This document shows, one piece after another, positions 28,140 through 37,905 of a stretch of 64,000 nucleotides of DNA (positions are counted from its first letter, which is position 1; every line of letters begins with the position of its first letter). Under the pieces are notes generated by a model. The model ran no database searches. It saw only the letters and a program-made list of their open reading frames with translations, and was not told the origin of the DNA. This DNA comes from Streptomyces sp. MRC013. GTDB taxonomy: Bacteria > Actinomycetota > Actinomycetes > Streptomycetales > Streptomycetaceae. The stretch covers positions 2,232,001 to 2,296,000 of the forward strand of contig NZ_CP094264.1 in NCBI RefSeq assembly GCF_023614235.1. The letters are read 5' to 3'. The translations under genes and the position numbers were made by a program.

Positions 28140-29269
28140 TCAGGGTGCCGCGCGCCCCGTGTCGGCGCGGTCGGCCGCGGCCCTGCCGTGGTCCCAGCCG
28201 GCCGGGTCCACGGCGCCCCGGACCCGGGTCGTCGTCGTGCCCGGGAACATCCGGTCCGCGCGGGCCGCCACCGCCACCTCCCGCGCCGCCAGGACCGGCA
28301 GCAGCGTCGGCTCCCCGGCGGTGATCCGGCGGGAGGCGGCCGACAGGCGGTCGCCGAGCCGCTGCGCGTACGCCAGCAGGAACGACTGCCGGAACGTCTT
28401 CGTGCGCCTGCGGCCCCCGCCCGCTGCGCCGCCTCCGCCTTCGCCATCGCGGCCTGCCCCTGCACCAGCAGCGAGGTGTACAGCAACTCCACCGCCTCCA
28501 GGTCCGCCTCGTAGCCGACCACCGCCGAGAAGGCGAACTCCTCGTGCCACACGGCGCGGCAGCGGTTCGCACCGGCGACCGCGTCCAGCAGGATCGCCTT
28601 CGCCGTCTCGTACGGGGGCTCCACACCGATCCGCACGGCCGCCGGGCCGTCCGGGGCCGGGCCGCCGCGCGCGGCGAGCGCGGCCTCGTCCAGGCTGTGG
28701 CGGGCCATCAGCTCCTGTGCCTTCGCCGTGAGCGCCTCCGCCTCCTCCGGGTAGTCCGTCGCCTCCGCCTTGGCCAGCAGGGCCCGGATCCGGGCCAGCG
28801 TGCGCGGCTCGCCCTCGACCGGCGCCGTCGGCGGGGCGGCGCCCGGCGGCGGGGCGACCGGTTCCAGGGCGGGCAGCCGGGCCAGCAGGCGGTACAGCTC
28901 CAGGACGGCCGTCGCGTGCGAGAACCGGTCGGCCCGCCACGGCTCCGCCTCCAGCGCGGCGAGCTGCTCCCGCCAGCGCGGCGGCAGGTGCGCGTACCCG
29001 GTGGACTCGCCGACGATCAGCGCGGACGCCAGGCGCACGTGGTGGCCCTCCAGGTCCCGGCGGACGAGCCGCACCACGTCGGCGGGCTGCCAGCCGCGCG
29101 TCCAGGCCCGGCGCAGCAGCTCCTCGCCGCGCCGCGCCAGCTCGGCGTCGGCGGCCGGATCGGCGGCGAGCAGCGAGGCGGCCGTGTCGAGGGCGGCGGT
29201 GCCGTCCGCGTACAGGGCGGTGCCGAGGGCCCGCCCGACGGTCGTCCCGCCCCCCGTCCCGGCGCTCAC
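28140..29269 (-). pseudogene. DUF2786 domain protein, one frameshift
   Basis: Streptomyces DUF2786 protein of unknown function. The N-terminal frame runs from about VSAGTGGGTTVGRAL through RTLARIRALLAKAEATDYPEEAEALTAKAQELMARHSLDEA (the DUF2786 helical motif) to AEAAQRAG. The downstream part (RRRTKTFRQSFLLAYAQRLGDRLSAA to the stop) is in another frame. The junction is a C5 run at 28414-28418; one extra C restores a protein of about 376 aa. The start near 29269 is uncertain because the upstream sequence is low-complexity. Confidence 0.75.
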
Positions 29270-29662
29270 GGCCGCCGCCCGCCGCGGGCGCGGCGGGCCT
29301 CCGCGCGGCCCGGCCCGGCGGGCGCGGCCCCGCCGGCCGCTTCCGTGTGCCCCGCGAACATCAGAACGCCTCCCCGTGCGTACGCCGTCTCCACCACGGC
29401 CACCATGGTCGCAGCGCGCGCGTCCGCGGGACGAGGGACCCCGTCCCGCCGGTGGCCGCCGGCGCCCCTCCGGCCGCGGGGACCGGCTCGCCCCGGGCAC
29501 CCGGGACGGGGCGGGCGGGGCCGGCGGGACGGGCAGGACGGAAGGGACGGGCGGGGCGGGAGCGTGCGGACGGGCGGGGCGGGCGGGGGGAGGGGCGCCG
29601 TCCAGCGCGAACGGTGCGTCGTGCCCCCGGTGGGGGCGGTGCGCCGGCGCGGTCGCGGGGGA

Positions 29663-29685
29663 TTGTCAGTGCCGGGTGCCAGACT
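29663..29685 (+). promoter_or_regulatory. Candidate damage-inducible promoter of the DNA polymerase gene
   Basis: TTGTCAGTG, 8-nt spacer, CAGACT: matches the RecA-NDp/PafBC consensus TTGTCRGTG-N8-TANNNT except for one base of the -10. The -10 ends 7 nt before the GTG at 29693, so the transcript would be leaderless. Confidence 0.55.
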
Positions 29686-29692
29686 CGCACTC

Positions 29693-31360
29693 GTGAGCGA
29701 GCGGTGGGCGCTGGAGGGTGTCGAGGGCGGCGGGGCGAGGCTCGCCCCCCTCGGCCCGGACGGCCTGCCCGCCGGGCCCGTCGTCACCGAGCCCGATCCG
29801 GTGGCGGCGGTGCGGTCGCGGCCGGAGGTCGGCCGGTGGGTGTGGCGGTCCACGGCCGGCCTCTATCCGCGACTCCTCGCAGCGGGCGTGCGCGTCGGGC
29901 GCTGCCACGACGTCGAGGCCGTCGAGCACCTGCTCCTCGGCCACGAGGGGCGGCTGGGCGAGCCCCGGTCGGCGGCGGCCGCCTGGGCGCGGCTGCACCA
30001 CCGTCCGGTGCCGCCCGACCGGCCCCCGCAGGCGGCCGGGCCCGGCGCGCAGTCCCCCCTGTTCGAGGCGGCCCCCGGCGGTCCGGAGGTGCCGTTCGAG
30101 GGCCTGCTGGAGGTGTACGCGGAGCAGCAGCGGAGGCTCGGCGCCGCCGAGCACCCGAACCGGATGCGGCTGCTGGCGGCGGCCGAGTCGGCGGGGACGC
30201 TGGTGGCCGCCGAGATGCACCGGGCGGGCCTGCCGTGGCGGGCGGACGTGCACCGGGCGGTGCTGCACGAGCTGCTGGGCGAGCGGTACGCGGGCGGGGG
30301 CGAACCGCGGCGCCTGGCGGAGCTGGCGGCCGAGGTGTCGGCGGCGTTCGGCCGGCCGGTGCGCCCGGACCTGCCCGCGGACGTGGTCAGGGCGTTCGCG
30401 GAGGCCGGGATCCGGGTCCGGTCGACGCGCCGCTGGGAGCTGGCGAAGGTGGACCACCCGGCGGTGGAACCGCTCCTCGCGTACAAGACGCTGTACCGGA
30501 TCTGGACGGCGCACGGCTGGGGCTGGCTGCAGGACTGGGTGCACGACGGCCGGTTCCGGCCCGAGTACGTGCCGGGCGGCGCGGCCAGCGGGCGGTGGAC
30601 GACGAACGGCGGCGGCGCCCTGCAGATCCCGAAGGTGATCCGGCGGGCGGTCGTCGCCGACGAGGGGTGGCGGCTCGTCGTCGCCGACGCCGACCAGCTG
30701 GAGCCGCGCGTGCTGGCGGCGATCTCCCGCGACCCGGGGCTGATGGAGGCGGCGGGGCACGACGGCGACCTCTACACGCGGTTGTCGGACCGCGCCTTCC
30801 CGGGCGGCCGCGACCACGCCAAGCTGGCGCTGCTCGGCGCGATCTACGGCCAGACCAGCGGGGACGGCCTGAGGAACCTGGCGGCGCTGCGCCGGCGGTT
30901 CCCCCGCGCGGTGGCGTACGTCGACGACGCGGCCCGCGCGGGCGAGGAGGGCCGGGCGGTCCGCACCTGGCTGGGCCGGACGAGCCCGCGGGCCGCGGAC
31001 CACGAGGAGGACGGGGAGGCGGGCGTCCCGCAGGACGGCGACCGGCCCCCGGCGGGCCCGGGCGCGGACGCCCGCGCCCGCGGCCGGTTCACGCGGAACT
31101 TCGTGGTGCAGGGCAGCGCCGCAGACTGGGCGCTGCTGATGCTGGCCGCGCTGCGGCGGGCGACCGCCGGTATGCGGGCCGAACTGGTGTTCTTCCAGCA
31201 CGACGAGGTGATCGTGCACTGCCCGGCGCAGGAGGCGGAGGCGGTCACCGCGGCGGTCCGCGCCTCCGGCGACCTGGCCGGGCGGATCGCCTTCGGCGAG
31301 ACCCCGGTGCGGTTCCCGTTCACGACGGCGGTGGTGGAGCGGTACTCCGACGCGAAGTGA
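29693..31360 (+). CDS. Bifunctional 3'-5' exonuclease/DNA polymerase (family A)
   Basis: A 555-aa actinobacterial family A polymerase distinct from PolA. The N-terminal third is an exonuclease-like region with weak motifs; the polymerase part has motif A VVADADQLEPRVLA, motif B HAKLALLGAIYGQTSGDG and motif C FFQHDEVIVHCP. The short 5' nuclease domain of PolA is absent. GTG at 29693 is the first in-frame start after the promoter-like sequence at 29663-29685, which would give a leaderless message. A role in repair or damage tolerance is inferred from family and promoter. Confidence 0.88.
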   Translation: MSERWALEGVEGGGARLAPLGPDGLPAGPVVTEPDPVAAVRSRPEVGRWVWRSTAGLYPRLLAAGVRVGRCHDVEAVEHLLLGHEGRLGEPRSAAAAWARLHHRPVPPDRPPQAAGPGAQSPLFEAAPGGPEVPFEGLLEVYAEQQRRLGAAEHPNRMRLLAAAESAGTLVAAEMHRAGLPWRADVHRAVLHELLGERYAGGGEPRRLAELAAEVSAAFGRPVRPDLPADVVRAFAEAGIRVRSTRRWELAKVDHPAVEPLLAYKTLYRIWTAHGWGWLQDWVHDGRFRPEYVPGGAASGRWTTNGGGALQIPKVIRRAVVADEGWRLVVADADQLEPRVLAAISRDPGLMEAAGHDGDLYTRLSDRAFPGGRDHAKLALLGAIYGQTSGDGLRNLAALRRRFPRAVAYVDDAARAGEEGRAVRTWLGRTSPRAADHEEDGEAGVPQDGDRPPAGPGADARARGRFTRNFVVQGSAADWALLMLAALRRATAGMRAELVFFQHDEVIVHCPAQEAEAVTAAVRASGDLAGRIAFGETPVRFPFTTAVVERYSDAK

Positions 31361-31688
31361 CCGCGCGGGCGCCCCGGCGGTCTCCCGCCCGACCCCGCCG
31401 CTCGGGGCCCCGCCGCCCCGGGGCGCGGCTTCCCGGGGCGGCCCGGATGCCCCGCACGCAGCGTCCGGCCGTCCGGGCGCGCCCGGATGCCCGGGTGCAC
31501 CCCGCCGTCCGGGTACGCCCCGCCGTCCCGGTACGTCCGGCCGCCCGGGTGCCCGGGCGCGCCCGGCCCGCCGGGCGTCCCGTACGCGGGTATCCCGTAC
31601 GCGGGTATCCCGGCACGGCCGGCCCCGGACGCCCCGGAATCCGGACGCCCGGGTGCCTGATCCGCCCCCGGCGGGGTACGCGAGCCCC
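31361..31688. other. Gene-free spacer with a short tandem repeat
   Basis: No reading frame here resembles a protein. The sequence is rich in CCCGG-type words and contains an exact tandem pair of a 15-bp unit (CCGTACGCGGGTATC) near 31579-31609, just upstream of the DUF6479 gene. Confidence 0.5.
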
Positions 31689-32069
31689 ATGGAGCCTCTC
31701 ATCACGTACAGCGTGGAATTCGCCGCGAAGGACCACATCGTCGGGATCGGCCCGCTGGTGGCGGGCATCCTCCTCGTCGGCTTCCTCATCGGCGGCTTCT
31801 GGCTGGGCCGGCGGATCTGGAGCAGGGAGCCCGCGCCCCCGACCCCGGAGGAGCAGCCGCACCGGCCGCCGGACGCCGGGCTGCCCGGTGAGGTGGAGGG
31901 TCACCGGCGGCCCGCCGAGGTGCCGCAGGGCGAGCGGCGGATGATGCCGTACGAGCTGAAGCACGAGAACACCGAGCCGGACATGTCCCCCCTGACCGAC
32001 GACGACCGCAAGTGGCGCGGGGCGCCCAGCGGCGGCTTCGGCAGCGGCGGCCCCACCACGGGCGGCTGA
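31689..32069 (+). CDS. DUF6479 family membrane protein
   Basis: A 126-aa protein with a single N-terminal membrane helix (GPLVAGILLVGFLIGGFWLG, residues about 21-40), an Arg-rich stop-transfer, a Pro-rich stretch, and the family tail motifs RRMMPYELKHENTEPD and GGFGSGGPTTGG. The predicted topology places the polar tail in the cytoplasm. Function unknown; the family is restricted to Streptomyces and relatives. Confidence 0.83.
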   Translation: MEPLITYSVEFAAKDHIVGIGPLVAGILLVGFLIGGFWLGRRIWSREPAPPTPEEQPHRPPDAGLPGEVEGHRRPAEVPQGERRMMPYELKHENTEPDMSPLTDDDRKWRGAPSGGFGSGGPTTGG

Positions 32070-32159
32070 CCCCGCTCCGGCCGGGCGCCCGGCGCCGTCC
32101 ACAGCGCCCCGCCCGCGCCCGGGACGCATGCCGGCACCGGTCCGGGGCACCCGGGCGCC

Positions 32160-33500
32160 ATGGCGACGACGGGAACGGGGACCGTGCGGCTCTCGGCGCG
32201 CGACGCGGCGCGGACGGCCGCCGTGGTGGTGGCGCCGACGCTGGCGGCCGGGGTGATCGTGCGCCGGCGCGGCGGCATGGCGCTGGCGGAGCGGTACGCG
32301 GCGGACCGCCGGGCGATCGGGCTGCTCACCGAGTTGCGGCGGCGGTACGGGGCCGGCCCGCTGCGCGCGGACGTGGCCGGCCGGCACTTCGCGCTGGTCC
32401 TGCGCGCCGCCGACGCCGTACGCGTCCTGGAGGGCACCCCGGATCCGTACTCGCCGGCCACGCGCGAAAAGCGCGCCGCCCTCGAGCAGTTCCAGCCGCA
32501 CGGGGTGCTGATCTCGCGGGGCGCGGAGCGGACCGAGCGGCGGGCCCTCAACGAGTCCGTCCTGGAGACCGGAAACCAGTTGCACAGCCTCGCGCCCCGG
32601 CTGGTGCGCGCCGTGCGCGAGGAGGCCGGGCTGCTGCTCCGGTCGGTCGCCTCCGACTCGGGCGAGCTGGCCTGGGACGACTTCGCGGCGGCGTGGGACC
32701 GCACCGTGCGGCGGGTCGTCCTCGGCGACGGAGCGCGGGACGACACCGCGCTCACCGCCGTGCTGGGCCGCCTCCGCGCGGCCGCCAACTGGTCGGTGGC
32801 CGCCCCGCGCCGCACCGGTCTGCGGGAGCACTTCGAGGAGCGGCTGCGCGCCCACGTGGAGCGCGCCGAGGCGGGCAGCCTCGCGGAGGCGCTCGCCGCC
32901 GCCCCCGCCGGGCCCGGCCTCGACCCGGCCGGGCAGGTGCCGCACTGGCTGTTCGCGTTCGACGCGGCGGGCATCGCCGCCTTCCGGACCCTCGCCCTGC
33001 TGTCCACCCACTCCGCGCAGGAGGCCCGGGTGCGCGGCGAGGCGACCGCCGCCGACCCGACCGAGCCGCACCTGATGCCGTACACCCGCGCCTGCGTCCT
33101 GGAGTCGGTGCGGCTGTGGCCGACGACGCCCTTCCTGCTGCGCGAGGCGGTGCGGGAGACCGACTGGGGCGGCGGCAGGCTTCCGGCCGGGACCGAGTTC
33201 CTGATCTACGCGCCGCTCTTCCACCGGGACGCCGCCCTGCCGTACGCGGACCGGTTCGCCCCCGGGCCCTGGCTCGACGGGACCGCGCGGGAGACCGCCG
33301 GGCTGTTCCCCTTCAGCGCGGGGCCCGGCGCCTGCCCGGGCGAGGACCTGGTGCTGTTCCTGACGTCGACGCTGCTCGCCGCGCTCGTGGAGCGGCACGC
33401 CTACCTGCCGGACCGGCCCGGGCGGCTGCGCCCCGACCGGCCGCTGCCGCGCACCCTGGACCACTTCGGGCTGCGTTTCGCGGTGCTCCCGCGCCCTTGA
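32160..33500 (+). CDS. Cytochrome P450
   Basis: A 446-aa P450. The K-helix ExxR lies in VLESVRLWPTTPF, the haem-binding Cys in FPFSAGPGACPGEDLVL, and the I-helix region is FAFDAAGIAAFRTLALLS, which lacks the usual acid-alcohol (E/D-T) pair for oxygen activation. A hydrophobic N-terminal segment and the alternative I-helix resemble a P450 class seen beside Streptomyces polysaccharide or hopanoid genes rather than soluble biosynthetic P450s. No ferredoxin gene is adjacent. ATG at 32160; substrate unknown. Confidence 0.9.
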   Translation: MATTGTGTVRLSARDAARTAAVVVAPTLAAGVIVRRRGGMALAERYAADRRAIGLLTELRRRYGAGPLRADVAGRHFALVLRAADAVRVLEGTPDPYSPATREKRAALEQFQPHGVLISRGAERTERRALNESVLETGNQLHSLAPRLVRAVREEAGLLLRSVASDSGELAWDDFAAAWDRTVRRVVLGDGARDDTALTAVLGRLRAAANWSVAAPRRTGLREHFEERLRAHVERAEAGSLAEALAAAPAGPGLDPAGQVPHWLFAFDAAGIAAFRTLALLSTHSAQEARVRGEATAADPTEPHLMPYTRACVLESVRLWPTTPFLLREAVRETDWGGGRLPAGTEFLIYAPLFHRDAALPYADRFAPGPWLDGTARETAGLFPFSAGPGACPGEDLVLFLTSTLLAALVERHAYLPDRPGRLRPDRPLPRTLDHFGLRFAVLPRP

Positions 33501-33599
33501 CCGGGCGGCTCCGGCCGGTTCCCGGGAATTCCGGTGCGGACCGGACCGCTGTGACATGATGCGGCGAAGTGGCCACGAAGAGTGATCGGAAGGGTTGTC

Positions 33600-33821
33600 A
33601 TGGCCTCAGGTACCGGAAAGTGGGAGCGCGTCGCCTTCGCTCCGCACCCCGGCCGCGGGCGTGCCGGGGCGGACCCCGCCGCACGTTCCCGGGCCGCCGA
33701 CGCGGTCCCGGTCTTCGCGGCGCTCGCCCGGCAGTGGCGGTCGGAGGGCCGCGTGGTCCCGGGGGCGCGGGACCACGAGTGGGAGGTCCTCGTGGGCCGC
33801 CCGGCGTGGCCCGGGCACTGA
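33600..33821 (+). CDS. Small hypothetical protein
   Basis: A 73-aa protein with a well-placed AAGGG ribosome site before ATG 33600. It has a basic N-terminus, a helix (RAADAVPVFAALARQWRSEGR) and a short hydrophilic end (DHEWEVLVGRPAWPGH). No signal, metal or DNA-binding motif is visible and I do not recognise a family. Confidence 0.6.
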   Translation: MASGTGKWERVAFAPHPGRGRAGADPAARSRAADAVPVFAALARQWRSEGRVVPGARDHEWEVLVGRPAWPGH

Positions 33822-33926
33822 ACCCCCGCCGCGGTGCCCGGCCGGGAGCCGCGGCGGGGCCGCGGCGACGGCCCCGAGGGGGTCCCGGCGGCGGCCCTCC
33901 GGCGCGCCTCCGCACGCCCGCGCCGG

Positions 33927-35243
33927 TCAGCCCCGCGCGGGTGCGCCGGCGCCCGACGGCCGGGTCCCGGACCGGGTCCCCGGCACCGCCGCGGACCGCC
34001 GCACCGCCCCCAGCCGCCGCTCGACGCCCCGCACGAGCCGCTCGGCGGTGTAGGCCGCGCCGTACACGAAGCGCATGGCCGGGCCGTACGCCGGGGCGGT
34101 CAGGAGCCCCGCCAGGAACAACCCGGGGCAGGACGACTCGAAGTGGCCGCTCACCTCCGGGGCGCCGCCCGTGCCGACGGTGCGCAGCGCGCCGCGCACG
34201 TCCTCCGGCAGCACCTCCACCCGGTCCAGGCGGGGGGCGAACCCGGTCGCGGCGATGACGTGGTCGGTCTCCACCTCCGTCACCGGCGCGCCGGACCCGG
34301 AGCCGTCGGCGAGGACGAGCCGGACGCGGTCGCCGCGCGGCCCGGCCGGCGCGGCGGCCACGAGGGTCCTCCCCAGCCGCACGTCGGACACCGCCTCGAA
34401 GCGGCGCCGCAGCCACCAGGCGCCGGCCGGGCCCAGGGCGGTGCCGAAGACGCGCTCGCGGGTCGGGCCGGGCAGGTGCCGGAAGACGCCGGGCGCGCGC
34501 GCGTACAGCAGGTTCCGCCACCCGCGGCCCAGGCCGGTGTGCGGGGCGAGGACGGCCTCCCGGACGCCCCGGCGCAGGGGCGGCGGGACGGTGTTCCACA
34601 CGAGGCGGCGGGAGCGGGCCACCACGCGCGCGCGGGCGCCCAGCTCGGCGAGGAGCACCGCGGTCTCCAGGGCGGCCTGCCCGGCCCCGAGGACGGTCAC
34701 GTCCCGGTCCGCGAAGGCGGCCAGGTCGGCGTGGTCGCCGCTGTGGGAGGCCCGGTGCGGCATCAGCGGGCGCAGCGCGGCCGGTACGTCGGCGAACGGC
34801 GCGGCGCCCAGCGCCAGCGCCACCGTGCGGGCGCCCGCCTCCTGCCCGTCCTCGGTCGTCACGGTGAACCCGCCGTCCGGGCGGGGGCGCACGGCGACGA
34901 CGGCGCGCGGATCGACGGCGGGGACGGCCCGCCGGGCGAACCACTCGCCGTACGCGGCGAAGAAGCCGGCCGGCAGCGGCACGCCGTGCTCGGCCGGCAC
35001 CCCGCGGGCCGCGGCGTACGAGGCGAGGCGGTACACGCCGGCCGGGTCCGACAGGTCCGACGCCCAGGGCTCCGACTTCAGGAGCATCCCGGGCGGCATG
35101 TCGCGCCAGGAGCGCATCACCCGGCCGTGGACGCGCACGCCGAGGCCGCGCGCGGCCGCGTGGGCGGCCACCGACAGTCCGTACGGGCCGGCGCCCACGA
35201 TCACCAGGTCGTCGTCGTGCATCGGTCGCACCGCTTTCGTCAT
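33927..35243 (-). CDS. FAD-dependent flavoprotein monooxygenase (CzcO/lysine N-hydroxylase-like)
   Basis: A 438-aa flavoprotein. The FAD Rossmann motif VIVGAGPYGLSVAAH begins near residue 13, an NADP-type motif VTVLGAGQAALETAVLLAELGA near 180, and the C-terminal ATGFAPRLDRV is typical of flavin monooxygenases. The start at 35243 overlaps the stop of the upstream ATP-grasp gene (ATGA), so the two are co-translated. Acting with an ATP-grasp enzyme next to polysaccharide genes, it may hydroxylate or oxidise an amino-acid-like decoration; that is inference. Confidence 0.87.
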   Translation of the reverse strand: MTKAVRPMHDDDLVIVGAGPYGLSVAAHAAARGLGVRVHGRVMRSWRDMPPGMLLKSEPWASDLSDPAGVYRLASYAAARGVPAEHGVPLPAGFFAAYGEWFARRAVPAVDPRAVVAVRPRPDGGFTVTTEDGQEAGARTVALALGAAPFADVPAALRPLMPHRASHSGDHADLAAFADRDVTVLGAGQAALETAVLLAELGARARVVARSRRLVWNTVPPPLRRGVREAVLAPHTGLGRGWRNLLYARAPGVFRHLPGPTRERVFGTALGPAGAWWLRRRFEAVSDVRLGRTLVAAAPAGPRGDRVRLVLADGSGSGAPVTEVETDHVIAATGFAPRLDRVEVLPEDVRGALRTVGTGGAPEVSGHFESSCPGLFLAGLLTAPAYGPAMRFVYGAAYTAERLVRGVERRLGAVRRSAAVPGTRSGTRPSGAGAPARG

Positions 35244-36547
35244 CGTCGGGTGGAGGGGGCGGGGTCCGTGCGGGCCTCCGGGGCGGGGGCCGGCGGCCGG
35301 GGCGGCACCGGGGCGCGGGAGGCCGCCGCGCCGCGCCGGGACCGGGGCACCGCCCAGGCCCGGCTGACCAGGTGGGCGGCCCACGCGCGGGCCATGGCGC
35401 GCGCGGGCGCCGGGTCGTCCGCCGCGTACCAGGCCGTCTCCAGGCCGCCGGGCGGCCCGTACGCGCGCGAGCGGCGCCGGGGCGAGGCGAGCACCGACAG
35501 GGCGGCGTAGTTCTCGACGGCGAACCGGCGCCCGTACGAGCGGGCCAGGTCCGGCACCGGGCGCCCCGTCAGGTCCAGGTGGAGGGCGCGGACCACGTCC
35601 AGGCCCCGGGCGTCGGAGAACAGCCGGAACTGGGCTCCGGGCCGGGGGTTGAAGTCCAGCAGGTGGTACGCGCCGGTGCCGGGGTCCCGGCGGAAGTCGA
35701 GGTCGGCGACGCCCCGGTAGCCGAGCGCGGCCACCAGGCCGCGGGCCAGGCGCTCCACCGCCGGGTTCGGCGCCCACACCCCGACGGCGGTCAGTCCGGC
35801 CCCGTCCGGCCAGGAGCGGACCTTCCGGCCGGTCGCGGCGACGCCGCACGCCCCGGCGCCGTCGCAGTACGCGTGGAAGAACCAGTCGCCGTCCCGGCTG
35901 GCGGGCAGGTACCGCTGCAGCAGGAGGGGGCTGCCCGCCTCCGCCGCGCGCGCGTGGAGGTCCCGCACCTGGCGGACGGAGCGGGCGAGGACGGTGCTGC
36001 GCAGCCCGGAGCCCGGGGGCAGCAGCCAGGGGCGGCTCCACTTGGCCACGACGGGCAGCCCGAGGAGGGCGGCCATGGCGCCCGCCTCGCGGGCGTCGGC
36101 GGGGGCGAGGGTGCGCGGGTGCGGGACGCCGAGGCGGCGGCAGGTCGCGGCGAGCGCCGCCTTGTCGGCGACGAGCGCGGTGAGCCCCCGCGGCTGCTCG
36201 GGCAGCAGGAACCGGCGGGCCGGGCCGTCCGCCTCGCGGCGCAGCTCGTCCAGGGCGACGGCGGTCGCGTCGTCCAGGGGCAGCAGGACGGCGGGGGCGC
36301 CGGCGAGCGCGTCGGCGACCCGGGCGAGGGCGCGGCGGACGCCCGCGGTCCCGCCGCCGGCGGGGTGGGGGTGGCACCGGCGCACGTACCGGGAGTGCGC
36401 CACGGGTCCCGCCGGGGAGCCGGTCACCACGTGGACGGGGACGCCGGCGCGGCCCAGGGAGCGGACGGCGCCGAGCGTGCCGTGGTGGAACGGGTTCCGG
36501 TCGAGCCGCACCAGCACGGCGGCGACCCGGGTGTCACAGAGCGGCAC
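35240..36547 (-). CDS. ATP-grasp family ligase
   Basis: A 435-aa enzyme with the ATP-grasp fold: ADKAALAATCRRLGVPHPRTL, LLGLPVVAKWSRPWLLPPGSGL with the ATP-binding Lys, LLLQRYLPASRDGDWFFHAY, and the metal-binding DFNPRPGAQFRLFSDARG. Such enzymes form amide, peptide or ester bonds from a carboxylate and ATP. GTG at 36547 follows GAGGAT; an upstream GTG at 36592 has no ribosome site. The Pro/Ala-rich tail is unusual. It is the first gene of a two-gene unit with the flavoprotein, divergent from the GH26 gene. Confidence 0.87.
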   Translation of the reverse strand: MPLCDTRVAAVLVRLDRNPFHHGTLGAVRSLGRAGVPVHVVTGSPAGPVAHSRYVRRCHPHPAGGGTAGVRRALARVADALAGAPAVLLPLDDATAVALDELRREADGPARRFLLPEQPRGLTALVADKAALAATCRRLGVPHPRTLAPADAREAGAMAALLGLPVVAKWSRPWLLPPGSGLRSTVLARSVRQVRDLHARAAEAGSPLLLQRYLPASRDGDWFFHAYCDGAGACGVAATGRKVRSWPDGAGLTAVGVWAPNPAVERLARGLVAALGYRGVADLDFRRDPGTGAYHLLDFNPRPGAQFRLFSDARGLDVVRALHLDLTGRPVPDLARSYGRRFAVENYAALSVLASPRRRSRAYGPPGGLETAWYAADDPAPARAMARAWAAHLVSRAWAVPRSRRGAAASRAPVPPRPPAPAPEARTDPAPSTRR

Positions 36548-36717
36548 GGAAGAATCCTCGTCTCGCTGCCCCGACCGGGCGATGGAATCCACTGATGGGC
36601 TAGGGAAACGCCGGACCGGATTCCCGGCCGGTCCCCGGGGAATAGGTTCGGCCCGGACGGACGGGTGACGGAATGGCGGACGGCGTGGCGTGACGCGGCG
36701 CCCGGCGGAGGAGTGCG

Positions 36718-37905
36718 ATGACCATCCGGAACGGAAAGACGAAAAACTGGCTGGGGGCGTGCGCGGCCGGCCTGCTGCTCTCGGGTTCCGTGCTGACGGC
36801 GCAGGCCGCGCGGGCGGCCGGGCCCCCCGGGGAGCCCGGCCCGGCGGCCGCGGGCGGGACGGCGTTCGGCGCCTACCTGCACTACGGCCCCGCCGGGATC
36901 CGGCGCATGGAGGAGCTGCGGGAGTGGCTGGGCGGCACCGAGCTGCGGGTCGGCCACACCTACCTGCCGGGCGACCGCTGGTCCAACATCTCCGGGCAGG
37001 TGGGTTTCCTGGAGGAGTGGGCGCGGTGGCGGCGGGCCCGCGCGGACCGGATGTTCGTCCTCAACGTGCCGATGCTGGAGCTCAACGAGACCCGGCTGCC
37101 CGACCCGGTGGTCCGGCGGATGCTGCGGGCGGGCGCCGAGGGCCGGTACGACCGGCACTTCCGGGCGCTCGCGGAGCGGCTGGTGGGGCTGGGCGTGCCG
37201 GACACGGTCCTCGTCCTCGGCTGGGAGATGAACGGGTCGACGTACGGCCACCGGTGCGGGCCGGACCCGGAGGCGTGGAAGGAGTACTGGAAGCGCATCG
37301 TCACCGCCATGCGTGAGGTGCCCGGCCAGGATTTCCGGTTCGACTTCGCGCCCAACCGGGGCCGGGACGCCATTCCGTGGACCGAGTGCTATCCGGGCGA
37401 CGACGTCGTGGACATCGTGGGAATGGATTCCTACGACCAGCCGCCGGCCCGGACCTTCGACGAACAGGTGGAGGAACCGTACGGGCTGCGCGACCACGTG
37501 GAATTCGCCGCCGCCCACGGAAAGCCTATCTCCTATCCCGAGTGGGGCCTGTTCCGAAACGGCGACAATCCCGAATACATGCGGCGGATGCTCGAATGGA
37601 TGAGGGAGCACAGACCGCTGTACCACTCGATCAGTGACTACTGCCCGCACGGCGTGTGGCAGTGCCAGAGCAACCCGAGGTCGTCGGAGGTGTTCCGGTC
37701 GGAGCTGTCGGCGCCCGCGCCCGCGCCGGAGCCGACGCGGCCCGCGCCCCCGGAGCCGCCCCGGCCCACCGAGCCGGCGCCCCCGCCCGGCGGACCGGAC
37801 GGGTCCGGGTGCGCCGCGCCCGCCGACCCGCCCGCCTGGGTCAGGAAGCTGCTCGATGCCGGCCTGTGTGCCCGGTGGGAGCGGCGGGCCCCCTCCCGGA
37901 CCTGA
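36718..37905 (+). CDS. Secreted glycoside hydrolase, family GH26-like
   Basis: A 395-aa exported enzyme. The first about 35 residues form a signal peptide (NWLGACAAGLLLSGSVLTAQAARA). The TIM barrel shows the GH26 acid/base Glu in LGWEMNGSTYG, the nucleophile Glu in ISYPEWGLF, and the FAPNRG and WTECYPGDDVVDIVGMDSYD strands. A Pro-rich linker and a short C-terminal tail with Cys follow. Family members cleave beta-mannans or related beta-glycans. Its place in the polysaccharide cluster suggests trimming or release of the cell's own polymer. The end overlaps the converging GNAT gene by 65 nt. Confidence 0.9.
   Translation: MTIRNGKTKNWLGACAAGLLLSGSVLTAQAARAAGPPGEPGPAAAGGTAFGAYLHYGPAGIRRMEELREWLGGTELRVGHTYLPGDRWSNISGQVGFLEEWARWRRARADRMFVLNVPMLELNETRLPDPVVRRMLRAGAEGRYDRHFRALAERLVGLGVPDTVLVLGWEMNGSTYGHRCGPDPEAWKEYWKRIVTAMREVPGQDFRFDFAPNRGRDAIPWTECYPGDDVVDIVGMDSYDQPPARTFDEQVEEPYGLRDHVEFAAAHGKPISYPEWGLFRNGDNPEYMRRMLEWMREHRPLYHSISDYCPHGVWQCQSNPRSSEVFRSELSAPAPAPEPTRPAPPEPPRPTEPAPPPGGPDGSGCAAPADPPAWVRKLLDAGLCARWERRAPSRT

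Noticed and set aside
28544..29692. In-frame upstream extension of the polymerase gene
   Set aside because: The extension lies antisense to the DUF2786 gene and is low-complexity; the promoter-like sequence at 29663 supports a start at 29693.
32160..36547. Natural-product cluster from P450, flavin monooxygenase and ATP-grasp genes
   Set aside because: No core synthase, carrier protein or precursor peptide is present; the genes fit the neighbouring polysaccharide cluster better.
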